64,000 nt of DNA from Pseudomonas sp. 102515 (GTDB lineage: Bacteria > Pseudomonadota > Gammaproteobacteria > Pseudomonadales > Pseudomonadaceae). Each line of letters starts with the position of its first letter. The stretch's first letter is position 1. The stretch is taken from contig NZ_JAVHTY010000002.1 of NCBI RefSeq assembly GCF_031085165.1, positions 1 through 64,000 of the forward strand. Direction: 5' to 3'. The position numbers were made by a program, and so were the translations under genes. A model generated the notes under the pieces. The model worked only from the letters and a program-made list of their open reading frames with translations. It did not search any database and was not told where the DNA came from. Below are positions 18,195 through 31,295 of the stretch, in pieces.

Positions 18195-18578
18195 TCACTC
18201 GGTACGCCAGACGATTTCCTCGACGCCCGCGTCCGTCACCTTCAGCCAGCGATCGGCGGCATCTTCCTCTTCTTCCTCGCTCCAGCCACTCGGGGCGCAG
18301 CGCACCTGTACCTGCAGGGCGGCGTAGGCATCGCGGGCGCAGGCCAGGTCATCCACCCAGGGCGACACATCGCTTTCCAGCAGCAGGCTGTGCCACTTGC
18401 CCACCGCCTTCGGCAGCCAGGTGACCGGAATGGACTCGCCGCCATAGCGCAGGGTGCACTTGAAGGTCTGCCCGCGCGCCTGCCAGGCGCAGGGCATGGC
18501 GAACACCTGTTCGAGCCAGGCCGAGACGGCGTCCTGGTCGACGTCCTTGAGATAGATTTCGATATCGGGCTGGCGCAT
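18195..18578 (-). CDS. Conserved hypothetical protein after rlmA
   Basis: A 127-residue soluble acidic protein that I do not recognise by function. It begins MRQPDIEIYLKDVDQDAVSAWLEQVF and ends with an acidic run (SEEEEEDAADRW). It has no signal peptide or membrane segment. The ATG at 18578 lies 5 bases after the rlmA stop, so it is the third gene of a dapE-rlmA-hypothetical operon. Similar proteins in other pseudomonads are also of unknown function, as far as I recall. The gene's 3' end lies beside the G/C homopolymer block. Confidence 0.8.
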   Translation of the reverse strand: MRQPDIEIYLKDVDQDAVSAWLEQVFAMPCAWQARGQTFKCTLRYGGESIPVTWLPKAVGKWHSLLLESDVSPWVDDLACARDAYAALQVQVRCAPSGWSEEEEEDAADRWLKVTDAGVEEIVWRTE

Positions 18579-18583
18579 GGGGC

Positions 18584-19396
18584 TTAGGCTCCGGATTTGA
18601 CGATCCAATCGTAACGTACTGCCACCCGCACCTCGAAGGGCTCGGCGAGGACCCGCTCGCGGCGTTCGGCATTGACCCGCCAACCGTGGGGGGTCATGGC
18701 CAGCAGGTCTTCGCGGGTCTGGCGCTCGGCCAGCGGCAGCAGGAATTCGAGCCCCTCGCTGTGGGCCAGTTCCAGGCCCGGTGGTAGATCCTGCAGGTGC
18801 TTGTCTTCGGCGTAGTCGCGCACCTCGTCATAGAGCCGCTGCCGCAGCTCCAGCAGGTGGGCGCTGGCCGGACCCAGGCGCAGGATGCCACCGCCGGGTG
18901 CCAGCACGCGTTGGGCTTCGGCCCAGTCGATGGGACTGAAGACGCTGGCCAGCAGCTGGCAACTGGCGTCCGGCAGCGGCAGGCGCGCCATGCTCGCCAC
19001 CAGCCAGGTCAGGGCCGGGTTACGGCGGCAGGCGCGGCGCACCGCCTCGCGGGAGATGTCCAGGGCATAGCCATCGGCCGCGGGCAGGGCCTGGGCCAGG
19101 CGCGCGGTATAGAAGCCTTCGCCACAGCCCACGTCGATCCAGCGCTGGGGCGCGCGTTCGGCGGCCAGGTGCGCCAGGCGCTCGGCCAGGGGCGCATAGT
19201 GACCGGCATCGAGAAAGCGCCGGCGGGCCTCGACCATGGCGGCGTTGTCGCCCGGGTCCAGACTCTTCTTGTGCTGCACCGGCAGGAGGTTCAGATAGCC
19301 CTGGCGGGCACGGTCGAAGCGATGGCCGGCGGCGCAACCGACGCCACCCTCGAGTTCGGCCAGCGGGGCCTGGCAGAGCGGACAGATCAGCTTCAT
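18584..19396 (-). CDS. rlmA: 23S rRNA (guanine(745)-N1)-methyltransferase RlmA
   Basis: Methylates N1 of G745 in helix 35 of 23S rRNA. The 270-residue protein opens with a zinc-binding site Cys5-x2-Cys8...Cys21-x3-His25, followed by the [13 protein letters not shown] signature and the SAM motif [15 protein letters not shown]. The substrate-side segment [19 protein letters not shown] is also typical. It overlaps the 3' end of dapE by four bases (ATGA), so the two are translationally coupled. Confidence 0.93.
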   Translation of the reverse strand: MKLICPLCQAPLAELEGGVGCAAGHRFDRARQGYLNLLPVQHKKSLDPGDNAAMVEARRRFLDAGHYAPLAERLAHLAAERAPQRWIDVGCGEGFYTARLAQALPAADGYALDISREAVRRACRRNPALTWLVASMARLPLPDASCQLLASVFSPIDWAEAQRVLAPGGGILRLGPASAHLLELRQRLYDEVRDYAEDKHLQDLPPGLELAHSEGLEFLLPLAERQTREDLLAMTPHGWRVNAERRERVLAEPFEVRVAVRYDWIVKSGA

Positions 19397-20535
19397 GCCA
19401 GCAACCGCACCAGGGTGCCGTAATAGACCTCGGTCAGGAGATCCAGGTCACTGGCCAGCACGTGCTCGTCCACCTGGTGGATGGTGGCGTTGACCGGACC
19501 CAGTTCCACCACCTGGGCGCCCAGGGTGGCGATGAAGCGGCCGTCCGAGGTGCCGCCGCTGGTGGAGGCTTCGGGACGATAGCCGGTGACGGCTTCCACG
19601 CTGGCCGAGACGGCGTCGAGCAGGTCGCCCGGCTGGGTGAGGAAGGGCAGGCCGGACAGCGACCAGTCGATGTGCCAGTCCAGGCCGTGACGATCGAGAA
19701 CGGCCTCGACCCGGGCCTGCAGGCCCTCCACGGTGGATTCGGTGGAGAAGCGGAAGTTGAACAGCGCCTGCAGCTCGCCCGGCACCACGTTGCCGGCACC
19801 GGTGCCGGAATTGACGTTGGAGATCTGGAAGCTGGTGGGCGGGAAGAAGGCGTTGCCGGCGTCCCATTGTTCGGCGGCGAGATCCGCCAGGGCCTGGGCC
19901 GCCAGGTGGATGGGGTTGCGTGCCAGGTGCGGATAGGCCACGTGGCCCTGCTTGCCACGCACGGTCAGGCGGCCGTTGAGCGAGCCGCGGCGCCCGTTCT
20001 TGACCACGTCGCCCAGCAGGCGGGTGCTGGAGGGTTCGCCGACGATGCACCAGTCCAGGCGCTCGCCGCGCTCGCGCAGGCGCTCGACCACGGCGCGGGT
20101 GCCGTGCAGGGCAGGGCCTTCCTCGTCGCTGGTGATGAGGAAGGCGATGGCGCCACGGTGGTCGGGATGGTCGGCGACGAAGCGCTCCACGGCGATGATC
20201 ATGCTGGCCAGGCTGCCCTTCATGTCGGCGGCGCCACGGCCGCGCAGCATGCCGTCGGTATCTACGTGGGCATTGAAGGGCGCCTGCTGCCAGGCCTCTA
20301 GCGGGCCGGTGGGGACCACGTCGGTGTGACCGGCGAAGCACAGCACCGGACCCTCGCCGCCACGGCGTGCCCAGAAGTTGTCCACCTCTTCGATGCGCAG
20401 GGGTTCGAGGGCGAAGCCCAGGCGCTCCAGGCGCTGCATCATCAGGGCCTGACAGCCTTCGTCCAGCGGTGTGACCGAGGCCCGGCCGATGAGGTCGCAG
20501 GCGAGTTCCAGGGTGGGAGTGAGGGCGGTGGTCAT
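19393..20535 (-). CDS. dapE: Succinyl-diaminopimelate desuccinylase
   Basis: Dinuclear zinc hydrolase that yields LL-diaminopimelate for lysine and peptidoglycan. The 380-residue length is standard. Metal ligands are seen in [12 protein letters not shown] and [12 protein letters not shown], and the C-terminal GGTSDGRF loop is intact. I use the ATG at 20535, the start of the normal N-terminus ([16 protein letters not shown]); the frame is open to about 21198, but that region is antisense to tcdA. It overlaps rlmA by ATGA. Confidence 0.95.
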   Translation of the reverse strand: MTTALTPTLELACDLIGRASVTPLDEGCQALMMQRLERLGFALEPLRIEEVDNFWARRGGEGPVLCFAGHTDVVPTGPLEAWQQAPFNAHVDTDGMLRGRGAADMKGSLASMIIAVERFVADHPDHRGAIAFLITSDEEGPALHGTRAVVERLRERGERLDWCIVGEPSSTRLLGDVVKNGRRGSLNGRLTVRGKQGHVAYPHLARNPIHLAAQALADLAAEQWDAGNAFFPPTSFQISNVNSGTGAGNVVPGELQALFNFRFSTESTVEGLQARVEAVLDRHGLDWHIDWSLSGLPFLTQPGDLLDAVSASVEAVTGYRPEASTSGGTSDGRFIATLGAQVVELGPVNATIHQVDEHVLASDLDLLTEVYYGTLVRLLA

Positions 20536-20619
20536 GGCGGGTCCCGGGAGGCGGCTAGGGTTCAGGGGGAGCGGTATGGTAAAGGAAAACCTATACTGTG
20601 GCTTTTGTGGAAAGCCTTC

Positions 20620-21405
20620 ATGACGTTCGATGAACAACGCTTCGGCGGGATCGCCCGGCTCTATGGGCAGGAGGCCGTCGAGCGCCTGGCCGCCAGTCAC
20701 GTCGCCGTGGTCGGCATTGGCGGGGTGGGTTCCTGGGCCGCCGAGGCCCTGGCCCGCAGCGGCGTCGGCCGCATCAGCCTGTTCGATCTGGACGACGTCT
20801 GCGTCAGCAACACCAATCGCCAGGTGCATGCCCTGGAAGGCCAGGTGGGGCGGCCCAAGGTCACGGTGATGGCCGAGCGCATCCAGGCCATCAATCCGGC
20901 CTGCGCGGTCAAGGCGGTGGCGGACTTCGTCACCCGCGAGACCATGGCCGACTACATCACCGAAGAGCTCGATCTGGTGCTGGACTGCATCGACAGCGTG
21001 GCCTCCAAGGCGGCGCTGATCGCCTGGTGCAAGAGGCGCAAGATCGCCATCGTCACCACCGGCGGCGCCGGTGGCCAGATCGACCCCACCCAGATCCAGG
21101 TGGTGGACCTCAATCGCACCTACAACGACCCACTCGCCTCGCGGGTGCGCTCCCTGCTGCGTCGCGACTACGGCTTCTCGCGCAATCCCAGCCGCCACTA
21201 CAGCGTGCCCTGCGTCTTTTCCACCGAGCAGCTGCGCTATCCCAAGCCCGACGGCAGCGTCTGCCAGCAGAAGAGTTTCGTCGGCGAAGGCGTCCGCCTG
21301 GACTGCGCCGGCGGCTTCGGCGCGGTGATGATGGTCACCGCCACCTTCGGCATGGTCGCCGCCGCCCGCGCCGTGGACAAGCTGATCCAGAAGCCCAAGG
21401 GGTAG
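20620..21405 (+). CDS. tcdA: tRNA threonylcarbamoyladenosine dehydratase
   Basis: E1-like ATP-dependent enzyme that cyclises t6A37 of tRNA to ct6A. The 261-residue protein has the nucleotide-binding [19 protein letters not shown] motif, the Asp-rich [14 protein letters not shown] segment and the C-terminal family block [17 protein letters not shown]. The ATG at 20620 matches the usual N-terminus [24 protein letters not shown] lies 4-11 bases upstream. A TATACT -10-like box is at 20592-20597. It is divergent from dapE. Confidence 0.94.
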   Translation: MTFDEQRFGGIARLYGQEAVERLAASHVAVVGIGGVGSWAAEALARSGVGRISLFDLDDVCVSNTNRQVHALEGQVGRPKVTVMAERIQAINPACAVKAVADFVTRETMADYITEELDLVLDCIDSVASKAALIAWCKRRKIAIVTTGGAGGQIDPTQIQVVDLNRTYNDPLASRVRSLLRRDYGFSRNPSRHYSVPCVFSTEQLRYPKPDGSVCQQKSFVGEGVRLDCAGGFGAVMMVTATFGMVAAARAVDKLIQKPKG

Positions 21406-21414
21406 CGCTTTTCG

Positions 21415-21504
21415 TAGGTTGGGTTGAGCGCAGCGAAGCCCAACGCTGCCCAGGTCGAGCCCGCATGTTGGGCTTCGACGATAGAGCCGTCTCAGCCCAC
21501 CCTA
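21415..21504. repeat. REPIN-like palindromic element after tcdA
   Basis: The ends are inverted copies: TAGGTTGGGTTGAG (21415-21428) and CTCAGCCCACCCTA (21491-21504), 12 of 14 positions pairing. Inside, GTTGGGTT/AAGCCCAAC form a tighter hairpin (21418-21444), and the right half has TGTTGGGCTTCG. This resembles the REP/REPIN palindromes that are scattered between genes in Pseudomonas. Only one copy is in the window. Confidence 0.6.
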
Positions 21505-21534
21505 AGGCCAAAGGCGAAGGCGGGGTGCCGTGGC

Positions 21535-23335
<1,801 letters not shown>

Positions 23336-26300
23336 ATGCTGATCCTGCGCGGCGCTCCCGCTCTTTCTTCCTTCCGTCACGGCAAACTTCTCGACCAGCT
23401 GACTCGCCTGGTTCCCGGTGTCTCCGGGCTCTATGCCGAGTTCGTTCATTTCGCCGAAGTCGCCGGCACCCTGAGCGCGGAGGAAGAGGGCATCCTCGGC
23501 CGACTGCTGCAATACGGCCCCAGCGTCCCCCAGCAGGAACCCAGCGGCGCGCTGTTCCTCATCGTGCCCCGCCTGGGCACCATCTCGCCCTGGTCGAGCA
23601 AGGCCACCGACATCGCCCACAACTGTGGCCTGGCGCAGATCGAGCGTCTGGAGCGCGGCGTGGCCTACTACGTCGCCGGCGAACTGGACGCCGCTGCCCA
23701 CGAGCAGTTGGCCGCGGCCCTGCATGACCGCATGACCCAGCGCGTGCTGCCGACCCTGGACGCCGCCGCCGACATCTTCAGCCATGCCTCGCCCAAGCCG
23801 CTCACCGCCGTGGACGTGCTCGGCGGTGGTCACGCGGCCCTGGAGCAGGCCAATCTCCAGCTGGGCCTGGCCCTGGCCGAGGACGAGATCGACTACCTGG
23901 TCAAGAGCTTCACCGCCCTGGGGCGCAACCCCCATGACATCGAACTCATGATGTTCGCCCAGGCCAACTCCGAGCACTGCCGGCACAAGATCTTCAATGC
24001 CAGCTGGGACATCGACGGCGAGAGCCAGGAGAAGTCGCTGTTCGGCATGATCAAGAACACCTACGAGATGAACCGCACCGGCGTGCTGTCCGCCTACAAG
24101 GACAACGCCGCGGTCATGGAAGGCTTCACCGCCGGACGCTTCTACCCCGACGCCGAGTCCCGCGAGTACGGGGCGCACAGCCAACCCGTGCACATCCTGA
24201 TGAAGGTGGAGACCCACAACCACCCGACCGCCATCGCGCCCTTCCCCGGCGCCTCGACTGGCTCCGGTGGCGAGATCCGCGACGAAGGCGCCACCGGTCG
24301 CGGCTCCAAGCCCAAGGCGGGCCTGACCGGCTTCACCGTCTCCAACCTGAACATCCCCGGTTTCGAGCAGCCCTGGGAGCAGCCCTACGGCAAGCCCGAG
24401 CGCATCGTCACCCCGCTGGACATCATGATCGAAGGCCCGCTGGGCGGCGCCGCCTTCAACAACGAATTCGGTCGCCCGGCCCTGGCCGGCTATTTCCGCA
24501 CCTTCGAGCAGCAGGTCGAGACCCCCCGTGGTCCCGAGGTGCGTGGCTATCACAAGCCGATCATGCTCGCCGGCGGCCTGGGCAACATCCGCGCCGACCA
24601 CGTGCAGAAGGGCGACATCTCGGTGGGCGGCAAGCTCATCGTGCTGGGTGGTCCGGCCATGCTGATCGGCCTGGGCGGCGGCGCGGCCTCGTCCATGTCC
24701 ACCGGCGCCAGCTCCGCCGACCTGGATTTCGCCTCGGTGCAGCGCGAGAACCCGGAAATGGAGCGCCGCTGCCAGGAGGTCATCGACCGCTGCTGGCAGC
24801 TGGGTGAAAACAACCCCATCACCTTCATCCACGACGTGGGTGCGGGCGGCCTGTCCAACGCCTTCCCCGAGCTGGTCAACGATGCCGGTCGCGGCGGTCG
24901 TTTCGAATTGCGCAACGTGCCCAACGACGAGCCGGGCATGAGTCCGCTGGAGATCTGGTGCAACGAGTCCCAGGAGCGCTACGTGCTCTCCGTGGACGCC
25001 GAGAACTTCGAGACCTTCAAGGCCATCTGCGAACGCGAGCGCTGCCCCTTCGCGGTGGTCGGCGAGGCCACCGAGGAGCGCCAGCTGACCGTGGCCGACA
25101 GCCACTTCGGCAACAACGCCGTGGACATGCCGCTGGACGTCCTGCTCGGCAAGCCGCCGCGCATGCACCGCAGCGCGACCCGGGAAGCCGAGCTGGGCGA
25201 CGCCTTCGACGGCGCCGGCCTGGACCTGACCGAGTCGGTGGAGCGTGTCCTGCGCCACCCGGCCGTGGCCAGCAAGAGCTTCCTGATCACCATCGGCGAT
25301 CGCACCATCACCGGCCTGGTCGCCCGCGACCAGATGGTCGGCCCCTGGCAGGTGCCGGTGGCCGACTGCGCCGTGACCGCCACCAGCTTCGACGTCCACA
25401 CCGGCGAAGCCATGGCCATGGGCGAGCGCACCCCGCTGGCGCTGCTCGATGCGCCCGCTTCCGGCCGCATGGCCATCGGCGAGACCATCACCAACCTGGC
25501 CGCCGCGTGCATCGGGAAGCTCGGCGACATCAAGCTGTCCGCCAACTGGATGGCCGCCGCCGGCCATCCGGGCGAAGACGCGCGCCTCTATGAAACCGTC
25601 AAGGCGGTGGGCATGGAGCTGTGCCCGCAGCTGGGCATCACCATCCCGGTCGGCAAGGACTCCATGTCCATGAAGACCCGCTGGCAGGACGGCGGCGAAG
25701 ACAGGAGCGTCACCGCGCCGCTGTCGCTGGTGATCACCGGCTTCGCCCCGGTGCAGGACATCCGCCGTACCCTGACCCCCCAGCTGCGCCTGGACAAGGG
25801 CCAGACCGACCTGATCCTCATCGACCTGGGTCGTGGCCAGAATCGCCTGGGCGGTTCCATCCTCGCCCAGACCCATGGCAAGCTCGGCCAGCAGGCTCCC
25901 GACGTCGACGAAGCCGAAGACCTCAAGGCCTTCTTCGCCGTGATCCAGGGCCTCAACCAGGACGGCCTGCTGCTGGCCTACCACGACCGTTCCGACGGCG
26001 GCCTCATCACCACCCTGGTGGAAATGGCCTTCGCCGGTCACTGCGGCCTGGCCCTGCGCCTGGACGCCCTGGCCGCCGACCGTGACGAGCTGACCCGTGC
26101 GCTGTTCGCCGAAGAGCTGGGCGCCGTCATCCAGGTGCCCCAGGACTTCACCCACGAGGTGCTGGCCCAGTTCAGCGCGGCCGGCCTGGAAGACTGCGTG
26201 GCGGTGATCGGCAACCCGGTCAACGGCTACGAGATCAACATCCACTACCACGACGAGCACCTCTACCGGGCCGAGCGGCGCATGCTGCAGCGCGTCTGGA

Positions 26301-27235
26301 GCGAGACCAGCTTCCAGATCCAGCGCCTGCGCGACAACGCCGAGTGCGCCCAGCAGGAATTCGATGCCCTGCTGGAAGAGGATCACCCGGGCCTGTCGGC
26401 CAAGCTGGCCTACGACCCCAACGAAGACATCTGCGCCCCCTACATCAAGAAGGGCGTGCGGCCGCAGGTCGCCATCCTGCGCGAGCAGGGCGTCAACGGC
26501 CAGGTGGAGATGGGCGCGGCCTTCGATCGCGCCGGCTTCGCGGCCATCGACGTGCACATGAGCGACATCCTCTCCGGTCGCATCGACCTGGCGGACTTCA
26601 AGGGCGTGGTCGCCTGTGGCGGCTTCTCCTATGGCGACGTCCTCGGCGCCGGCGGTGGCTGGGCCAAGTCCATCCTGTTCAATGCCCGTGCCCGTGACGG
26701 CTTCCAGCAGTTCTTCGAGCGCACCGACACCTTCACCCTGGGCGTGTGCAATGGCTGCCAGATGGTCGCCAACCTGCGCGAGCTGGTGCCTGGCAGCGAA
26801 TTCTGGCCGCGCTTCGTGCGCAACCGTTCCGAGCAGTTCGAGGCGCGGGTGGCCATGGTCCAGGTGCAGGATTCGCCCTCGCTGTTCCTCGCCGGCATGG
26901 CCGGGTCGCGGCTGCCCATCGCCATCGCCCACGGTGAAGGCTTCGCCGAGTACCCGAACCAGCAGGCGCTGGTCGCCGCCGACGTCTCCGGTACCGTGGC
27001 GCTGCGCTACGTCGACGGCCACAGCAAGGTCACCGAGACCTATCCGGCCAACCCCAACGGCTCGCCGCTGGGCATCACCGGTCTGTCCAGCCAGGACGGC
27101 CGCGTGCTGCTGATGATGCCGCACCCCGAGCGCTGCTTCCGCGCGGTCCAGAATTCCTGGATCCCGGCCGACTGGCAGGGCGAGGACGGCGGCTGGATGC
27201 GCCTGTTCCGTAATGCCCGGGTCTGGGTGGACTGA
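23336..27235 (+). CDS. purL: Phosphoribosylformylglycinamidine synthase, single-chain
   Basis: Fourth step of purine synthesis: FGAR + Gln + ATP to FGAM. This is the large single-chain form of 1299 residues: an N-terminal PurS-like domain, linker, two AIRS-type synthetase halves ([49 protein letters not shown]) and a C-terminal glutaminase domain with the nucleophile Cys in GVCNGCQMV and His in AIAHGEG. I use the ATG at 23336 ([10 protein letters not shown]); GAGG lies 9-12 bases upstream. It ends in a strong terminator. Confidence 0.97.
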   Translation: MLILRGAPALSSFRHGKLLDQLTRLVPGVSGLYAEFVHFAEVAGTLSAEEEGILGRLLQYGPSVPQQEPSGALFLIVPRLGTISPWSSKATDIAHNCGLAQIERLERGVAYYVAGELDAAAHEQLAAALHDRMTQRVLPTLDAAADIFSHASPKPLTAVDVLGGGHAALEQANLQLGLALAEDEIDYLVKSFTALGRNPHDIELMMFAQANSEHCRHKIFNASWDIDGESQEKSLFGMIKNTYEMNRTGVLSAYKDNAAVMEGFTAGRFYPDAESREYGAHSQPVHILMKVETHNHPTAIAPFPGASTGSGGEIRDEGATGRGSKPKAGLTGFTVSNLNIPGFEQPWEQPYGKPERIVTPLDIMIEGPLGGAAFNNEFGRPALAGYFRTFEQQVETPRGPEVRGYHKPIMLAGGLGNIRADHVQKGDISVGGKLIVLGGPAMLIGLGGGAASSMSTGASSADLDFASVQRENPEMERRCQEVIDRCWQLGENNPITFIHDVGAGGLSNAFPELVNDAGRGGRFELRNVPNDEPGMSPLEIWCNESQERYVLSVDAENFETFKAICERERCPFAVVGEATEERQLTVADSHFGNNAVDMPLDVLLGKPPRMHRSATREAELGDAFDGAGLDLTESVERVLRHPAVASKSFLITIGDRTITGLVARDQMVGPWQVPVADCAVTATSFDVHTGEAMAMGERTPLALLDAPASGRMAIGETITNLAAACIGKLGDIKLSANWMAAAGHPGEDARLYETVKAVGMELCPQLGITIPVGKDSMSMKTRWQDGGEDRSVTAPLSLVITGFAPVQDIRRTLTPQLRLDKGQTDLILIDLGRGQNRLGGSILAQTHGKLGQQAPDVDEAEDLKAFFAVIQGLNQDGLLLAYHDRSDGGLITTLVEMAFAGHCGLALRLDALAADRDELTRALFAEELGAVIQVPQDFTHEVLAQFSAAGLEDCVAVIGNPVNGYEINIHYHDEHLYRAERRMLQRVWSETSFQIQRLRDNAECAQQEFDALLEEDHPGLSAKLAYDPNEDICAPYIKKGVRPQVAILREQGVNGQVEMGAAFDRAGFAAIDVHMSDILSGRIDLADFKGVVACGGFSYGDVLGAGGGWAKSILFNARARDGFQQFFERTDTFTLGVCNGCQMVANLRELVPGSEFWPRFVRNRSEQFEARVAMVQVQDSPSLFLAGMAGSRLPIAIAHGEGFAEYPNQQALVAADVSGTVALRYVDGHSKVTETYPANPNGSPLGITGLSSQDGRVLLMMPHPERCFRAVQNSWIPADWQGEDGGWMRLFRNARVWVD

Positions 27236-27258
27236 GTTCCTCGGGCTCGCGTCCCTTA

Positions 27259-27293
27259 CGAAACCCGCGCCTTGGCGCGGGTTTCGTCTTTCT
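27259..27293 (+). terminator. Rho-independent terminator of purL
   Basis: A 12-bp perfect stem CGAAACCCGCGC (27259-27270) / GCGCGGGTTTCG (27275-27286) followed by TCTTTCT. Confidence 0.88.
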
Positions 27294-27341
27294 AGGAAGC
27301 GGTTAAGCTGAAGGGATCGTCCAGCGTCTCCGGAGTCCTCG

Positions 27342-27656
27342 ATGTTCAAGCTGTGTTTCTACGTTCCCGACGCGCACCTGGAAGCGGTCAAGCAAGCGGT
27401 CTTCGTCGCCGGGGGAGGCCGTATCGGGCTGTACGACAGCTGCTGCTGGCAGGTCCAGGGCCTCGGTCAGTTCCGTCCGTTGGCGGGCAGCCAGCCGCAC
27501 CTGGGTGAGCAGGGCAGTCTCGAACGGGTAGCGGAATGGCGGGTGGAGCTGGTGCTGGCCGACGAACAGGTCGCCCGCCAGGCCGTGGCGGCGCTCAAGG
27601 GAGCGCATCCCTATGAAACGCCGGCCTACGACGTGGTGCAGGTGCTGGATTTCTAG
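27342..27656 (+). CDS. NIF3/YqfO-middle-domain-like (CutA-fold) protein
   Basis: A 104-residue protein that corresponds to the CutA-like insert domain of YqfO/NIF3 proteins, here as a stand-alone chain: MFKLCFYVPDAHLEAVKQAVFVAGGGRIGLYDSCCW and the terminal HPYETPAYDVVQV. The role is unknown; in full-length NIF3 proteins the domain sits beside a dinuclear metal site that is absent here. The ATG follows a GGAG by about 10 bases. It lies alone between the purL terminator and the convergent wHTH gene. Confidence 0.82.
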   Translation: MFKLCFYVPDAHLEAVKQAVFVAGGGRIGLYDSCCWQVQGLGQFRPLAGSQPHLGEQGSLERVAEWRVELVLADEQVARQAVAALKGAHPYETPAYDVVQVLDF

Positions 27657-27659
27657 CCC

Positions 27660-27956
27660 TCAGGGATAGCCGAGAACGCTCTTGATCCGCGCAAGCTCAC
27701 GCTCCACCCAGCGCGGATCCACCGCGCCCCAGTCGCGGATCTCGTAGCCGCCCGCGTTGTTGCGGGCGCCTTCGCCCTGCACGAACTGGCAGTCGATATC
27801 CAGATCGGCCAGCGCCAGCAGGGTGTCCTGGGCCGTGCGCCGCGGCATGCCGGTGGTGGTCATCAGCGCCGGCACACTGGTGGCGGTGCCACTGGCCACC
27901 AGCCAGGCCACATAGAGCCGGCGATAGAAACTGGTCTTGGTCTTGCTCACGTCCAT
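27660..27956 (-). CDS. Winged helix-turn-helix protein (HTH_43 type) next to valS
   Basis: A 98-residue probable DNA-binding protein: FYRRLYVAWLVASG, then SVPALMTTTGMPRRTAQDTLLALADL as the helix-turn-helix, then ARNNAGGYEIRDWGAVD as the wing. The same small gene sits next to valS in other pseudomonads as I recall; its target is unknown. I use the ATG at 27956 (MDVSKTKTSF), because the frame beyond runs through the valS terminator. It lies 53 bases downstream of valS. Confidence 0.75.
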   Translation of the reverse strand: MDVSKTKTSFYRRLYVAWLVASGTATSVPALMTTTGMPRRTAQDTLLALADLDIDCQFVQGEGARNNAGGYEIRDWGAVDPRWVERELARIKSVLGYP

Positions 27957-27973
27957 GAGAATCTTCCGGGTCA

Positions 27974-28001
27974 AGAAAAAGCCCACCGCGAGGGTGGGCT
28001 T
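27974..28001 (-). terminator. Rho-independent terminator of valS
   Basis: AGCCCACC (27980-27987) / GGTGGGCT (27993-28000) stem with a short loop; on the minus strand it runs into TTTTTC. It lies nine bases after the valS stop and just before the start of the wHTH gene. Confidence 0.87.
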
Positions 28002-28009
28002 CAGGGGCA

Positions 28010-30841
28010 TCAGAGGGTGGCGATGCGCTGCCGCTGGTCCACCAGCTTGGCCAGGGCCTGCTCGGCCTCGGCCAGTTTGGCGCGCTCCTTCTCCAGGACC
28101 TCGGCCGGCGCCTTGGCGACGAAGCCTTCGTTGCCGAGCTTGCCGCCGACGCGCTTGACCTCGCCTTCCAGGCGGCCAATCTCCTTGTCCAGGCGCGCCA
28201 GTTCGGCGTCCTTGTCGATCAGCCCGGCCATGGGCACCAGCACTTCCATCTCGCCCACCAGGGTGGTGGCGGACATCGGCGCTTCCTCACCGGCGGCCAG
28301 GACGCGGACCGATTCCAGCTTGGCCAGCTTGTTCAGCAGCGGCTCGAAGTCGGCCAGGCGACGCTGGTCCTCGGCACTGGCGTTGGCGACGATGATGTCG
28401 ATGCGCTTGGCCATGGAAATCTTCATCTCGCCGCGGATCTGCCGGACGCCCAGCATCAGCGCCTTGACCCACTCGATGTCGCCTTCGGCGGCGGCATCGA
28501 TGCGCGCCTCGTTGGCCACCGGCCAGGGCTGCAGCATCAGGGTCTCGCCCTGGGCACCGGCCGGCGCCTTGAGGCGCTGCCAGATTTCCTCGGTGATGAA
28601 GGGCATGAAGGGATGCGCCAGACGCAGCACCACTTCCAGCACCCGCGCCAGGGTGCGGCGGGTACCGCGCTGGCGCTCGATGGAGGCGTTCTCGTCCCAC
28701 AGCACCGGCTTGACCAGCTCCAGGTACCAGGCGCAGTACTCGTCCCAGACGAATTCATAGAGCGCCTGGGTGGCCAGGTCGAAGCGGAAGGCGTCGAGCT
28801 GACGGGTCACCTCGGCCTCGGTGCGCTGCAGCTGGGAGATGATCCAGCGATCCACCGAGGAGAGCTCCACGGGCTCATCGTTGACGCCGGTGTCCTGGCC
28901 TTCGACGTTCTCCATCACGAAGTTCGCCGCGTTCCACAGCTTGTTGCAGAAGTTGCGATAGCCCTCGACGCGACCCATGTCGAACTTGATGTCGCGGCCG
29001 GTGGTGGCCAGGGAGCAGAAGGTGAATCTCAGGGCGTCGGTGCCGTAGCTGGCGATGCCGTCCGGGAATTCGGCGCGGGTCTGCTTGGCGATCTTCTCGG
29101 CCAGCTTGGGCTGCATCAGGCCGCTGGTGCGCTTCTGCAGCAGGGTGTCCAGGTCGATGCCGTCGACGATGTCCAGCGGATCGAGCACGTTGCCCTTGGA
29201 CTTGGACATCTTCTGGCCCTGGCCATCGCGCACCAGGCCGTGGACGTAGACGGTCTTGAACGGGATCTGCCCGGTCAGGTGGGTGGACAGCATGATCATC
29301 CGGGCGACCCAGAAGAAGATGATGTCGAAGCCGGTGACCAGCACGTCGGTGGGGTGGAAGGTCTTCAGCGCCTCGGTCTGCTCGGGCCAGCCCAGGGTGG
29401 AGAAGGTCCATAGGCCGGAGCTGAACCAGGTGTCCAGCACGTCGTCGTCCTGGCGCAGGGCGATGTCACCCAGGTCGTGCTTGGCGCGCACCTCGGCCTC
29501 GTCGCGACCGACGTAGACGTTGCCGGCCTGGTCGTACCAGGCAGGAATGCGGTGGCCCCACCAGAGCTGGCGGCTGATGCACCAGTCCTGGATGTCGCGC
29601 ATCCAGCTGAAGTACATGTTCTCGTACTGCTTGGGCACGAATTGCACCTCGCCGCTTTCGACCACGGCGATGGCCTTCTCGGCCAGGGGCTTGGTGGAGA
29701 CGTACCACTGGTCGGTCAGCCAGGGCTCGATCACGGTGCCGGAGCGGTCGCCCTTGGGCACCTTGAGGGCGTGGTCGTCGATCTTTTCCAGGCGGCCGGC
29801 GGCCTCCAGGTCGGCGACGACGCGCTTGCGCGCCTCGAAGCGGTCCAGGCCGGCGTAGGTGGCGGGGAGGGTGGCGTCGAACAGGCCGTTGACGCTGCCG
29901 TCCAGGTTGAACACCTGGGCGCCGGGGAGGACGGCCGCGTCGGCGTCGAAGATGTTGATCAGCGGCAGGTTGTGCCGCTTGCCGACTTCATAGTCGTTGA
30001 AGTCGTGGGCCGGGGTGATCTTGACGCAGCCGGTGCCGAATTCGGGGTCGCAGTAGTCGTCGCCGACGATGGGAATGCGACGGCCCACCAGGGGCAGCTC
30101 GACGTACTGACCGATCAGGTCCTTGTAGCGCGGGTCTTCCGGGTGCACGGCCACGGCGGCGTCGCCCAGCAGGGTCTCGGGACGGGTGGTGGCGACCACC
30201 AGATGGTCCATGCCCTCGGCGGTGCGGGCGCCATCGGCCAGGGGGTAGCGCAGGTGCCAGAGGTGGCCCTTTTCGTCATGGCTTTCCACTTCCAGATCGG
30301 AAATGGCGGTGTGCAGCTTGGTGTCCCAGTTGACCAGGCGCTTGCCGCGATAGATCAGGCCGTCCTCGTGCAGGCGCACGAAGGCTTCCTTGACCGCCTC
30401 GGAGAGGCCCTCGTCCATGGTGAAGCGCTCGCGCGACCAGTCCACCGAGGAGCCCAGGCGGCGGATCTGCCGGCTGATGTTGCCACCGGATTCGTTCTTC
30501 CATTCCCAGACCTTCTCCAGGAATTTCTCCCGGCCCAGGTCATGGCGCGACAGGCCCTCGGCGCCGATGCGGCGTTCCACCAGCATCTGGGTGGCGATGC
30601 CGGCGTGGTCCGTGCCCGGCTGCCAGAGGGTGTTGCGACCCTGCATGCGGCGGAAGCGGATCAGGGCGTCCATGATGGCGTTGTTGAAGCCATGGCCCAT
30701 GTGCAGGCTGCCGGTCACGTTCGGCGGCGGGATCATGATGGTGTAGGGCTCGCCCGACCCCTGGGGCGCGAAATGGCCCTGGCGTTCCCAGGTCTGGTAC
30801 CAGGAGGTTTCGATGGCGTGCGGCTGGTAGGTCTTGTCCAT
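28010..30841 (-). CDS. valS: Valyl-tRNA synthetase
   Basis: Charges tRNA-Val. Class I synthetase of 943 residues, normal for the family. The HIGH-type motif is HMGH at 47-50 ([18 protein letters not shown]), the KMSKS loop is KMSKSKGNV around residues 555-563, and the C-terminal coiled-coil arm rich in Lys/Glu ([18 protein letters not shown]) is complete. Editing-domain sequence ([11 protein letters not shown]) is present. It lies downstream of the holC-hypothetical pair on the same strand. Confidence 0.97.
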   Translation of the reverse strand: MDKTYQPHAIETSWYQTWERQGHFAPQGSGEPYTIMIPPPNVTGSLHMGHGFNNAIMDALIRFRRMQGRNTLWQPGTDHAGIATQMLVERRIGAEGLSRHDLGREKFLEKVWEWKNESGGNISRQIRRLGSSVDWSRERFTMDEGLSEAVKEAFVRLHEDGLIYRGKRLVNWDTKLHTAISDLEVESHDEKGHLWHLRYPLADGARTAEGMDHLVVATTRPETLLGDAAVAVHPEDPRYKDLIGQYVELPLVGRRIPIVGDDYCDPEFGTGCVKITPAHDFNDYEVGKRHNLPLINIFDADAAVLPGAQVFNLDGSVNGLFDATLPATYAGLDRFEARKRVVADLEAAGRLEKIDDHALKVPKGDRSGTVIEPWLTDQWYVSTKPLAEKAIAVVESGEVQFVPKQYENMYFSWMRDIQDWCISRQLWWGHRIPAWYDQAGNVYVGRDEAEVRAKHDLGDIALRQDDDVLDTWFSSGLWTFSTLGWPEQTEALKTFHPTDVLVTGFDIIFFWVARMIMLSTHLTGQIPFKTVYVHGLVRDGQGQKMSKSKGNVLDPLDIVDGIDLDTLLQKRTSGLMQPKLAEKIAKQTRAEFPDGIASYGTDALRFTFCSLATTGRDIKFDMGRVEGYRNFCNKLWNAANFVMENVEGQDTGVNDEPVELSSVDRWIISQLQRTEAEVTRQLDAFRFDLATQALYEFVWDEYCAWYLELVKPVLWDENASIERQRGTRRTLARVLEVVLRLAHPFMPFITEEIWQRLKAPAGAQGETLMLQPWPVANEARIDAAAEGDIEWVKALMLGVRQIRGEMKISMAKRIDIIVANASAEDQRRLADFEPLLNKLAKLESVRVLAAGEEAPMSATTLVGEMEVLVPMAGLIDKDAELARLDKEIGRLEGEVKRVGGKLGNEGFVAKAPAEVLEKERAKLAEAEQALAKLVDQRQRIATL

Positions 30842-30928
30842 GGAGGGGGCTTTTGTCGCTGGAAGAGGAAAGCCTCCGAGTATAGCGACTCCGGCCCGCC
30901 GACGGCAGGGCGCCTTGGCGCCCCGCCC

Positions 30929-31291
30929 TCAGGGACGCTGCAGCAGTTCTTCCAGGCGCTGCTGGAGACGGCGCTGCAATTCGGCTTCCAGGCGCGGCAA
31001 CTGCTCGTCGAGCAGCTCCTGGAGGATGGCCGGTGCCTCCTGGCGCAGGCGCACCTGGGCCAGGTCTTCGTGCGGCGCGCTGGGCGTCACCTCTTCGATG
31101 GCGTCCGGCACGATCTGGTCGAGCAGCGGCGGGATGGCCTTGAGGCGCTCGGCACTGGGCGCGATGACGTCGGAGAGGATGGGGATGCCATCGACGCTGC
31201 TCGGATGGACCGCATTGCGGCTCTTGTCGAGCACTTGGCGGATGGCTTCGAGGTCTTGCAGGACGTGCGCGGGAGGCTTGGTGCTGGTCAT
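30929..31291 (-). CDS. Conserved hypothetical protein between holC and valS
   Basis: A 120-residue soluble protein of unknown function: MTSTKPPAHVLQDLEAIRQVL, a mid-region rich in Pro and Asp, and a C-terminal Leu/Glu/Gln/Arg-rich helix (LLDEQLPRLEAELQRRLQQRLEELL) that looks like a coiled coil. The same position between holC and valS is filled by a similar gene in other pseudomonads. I use the ATG at 31291, 4 bases after the holC stop; the frame extends back to 31426 only as antisense-like sequence inside holC. Confidence 0.75.
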   Translation of the reverse strand: MTSTKPPAHVLQDLEAIRQVLDKSRNAVHPSSVDGIPILSDVIAPSAERLKAIPPLLDQIVPDAIEEVTPSAPHEDLAQVRLRQEAPAILQELLDEQLPRLEAELQRRLQQRLEELLQRP

Positions 31292-31295
31292 GAAA

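Noticed and set aside
20536-21198. N-terminal extension of dapE by more than 200 residues
   Set aside because: Lies antisense within tcdA; DapE is already full length from 20535.
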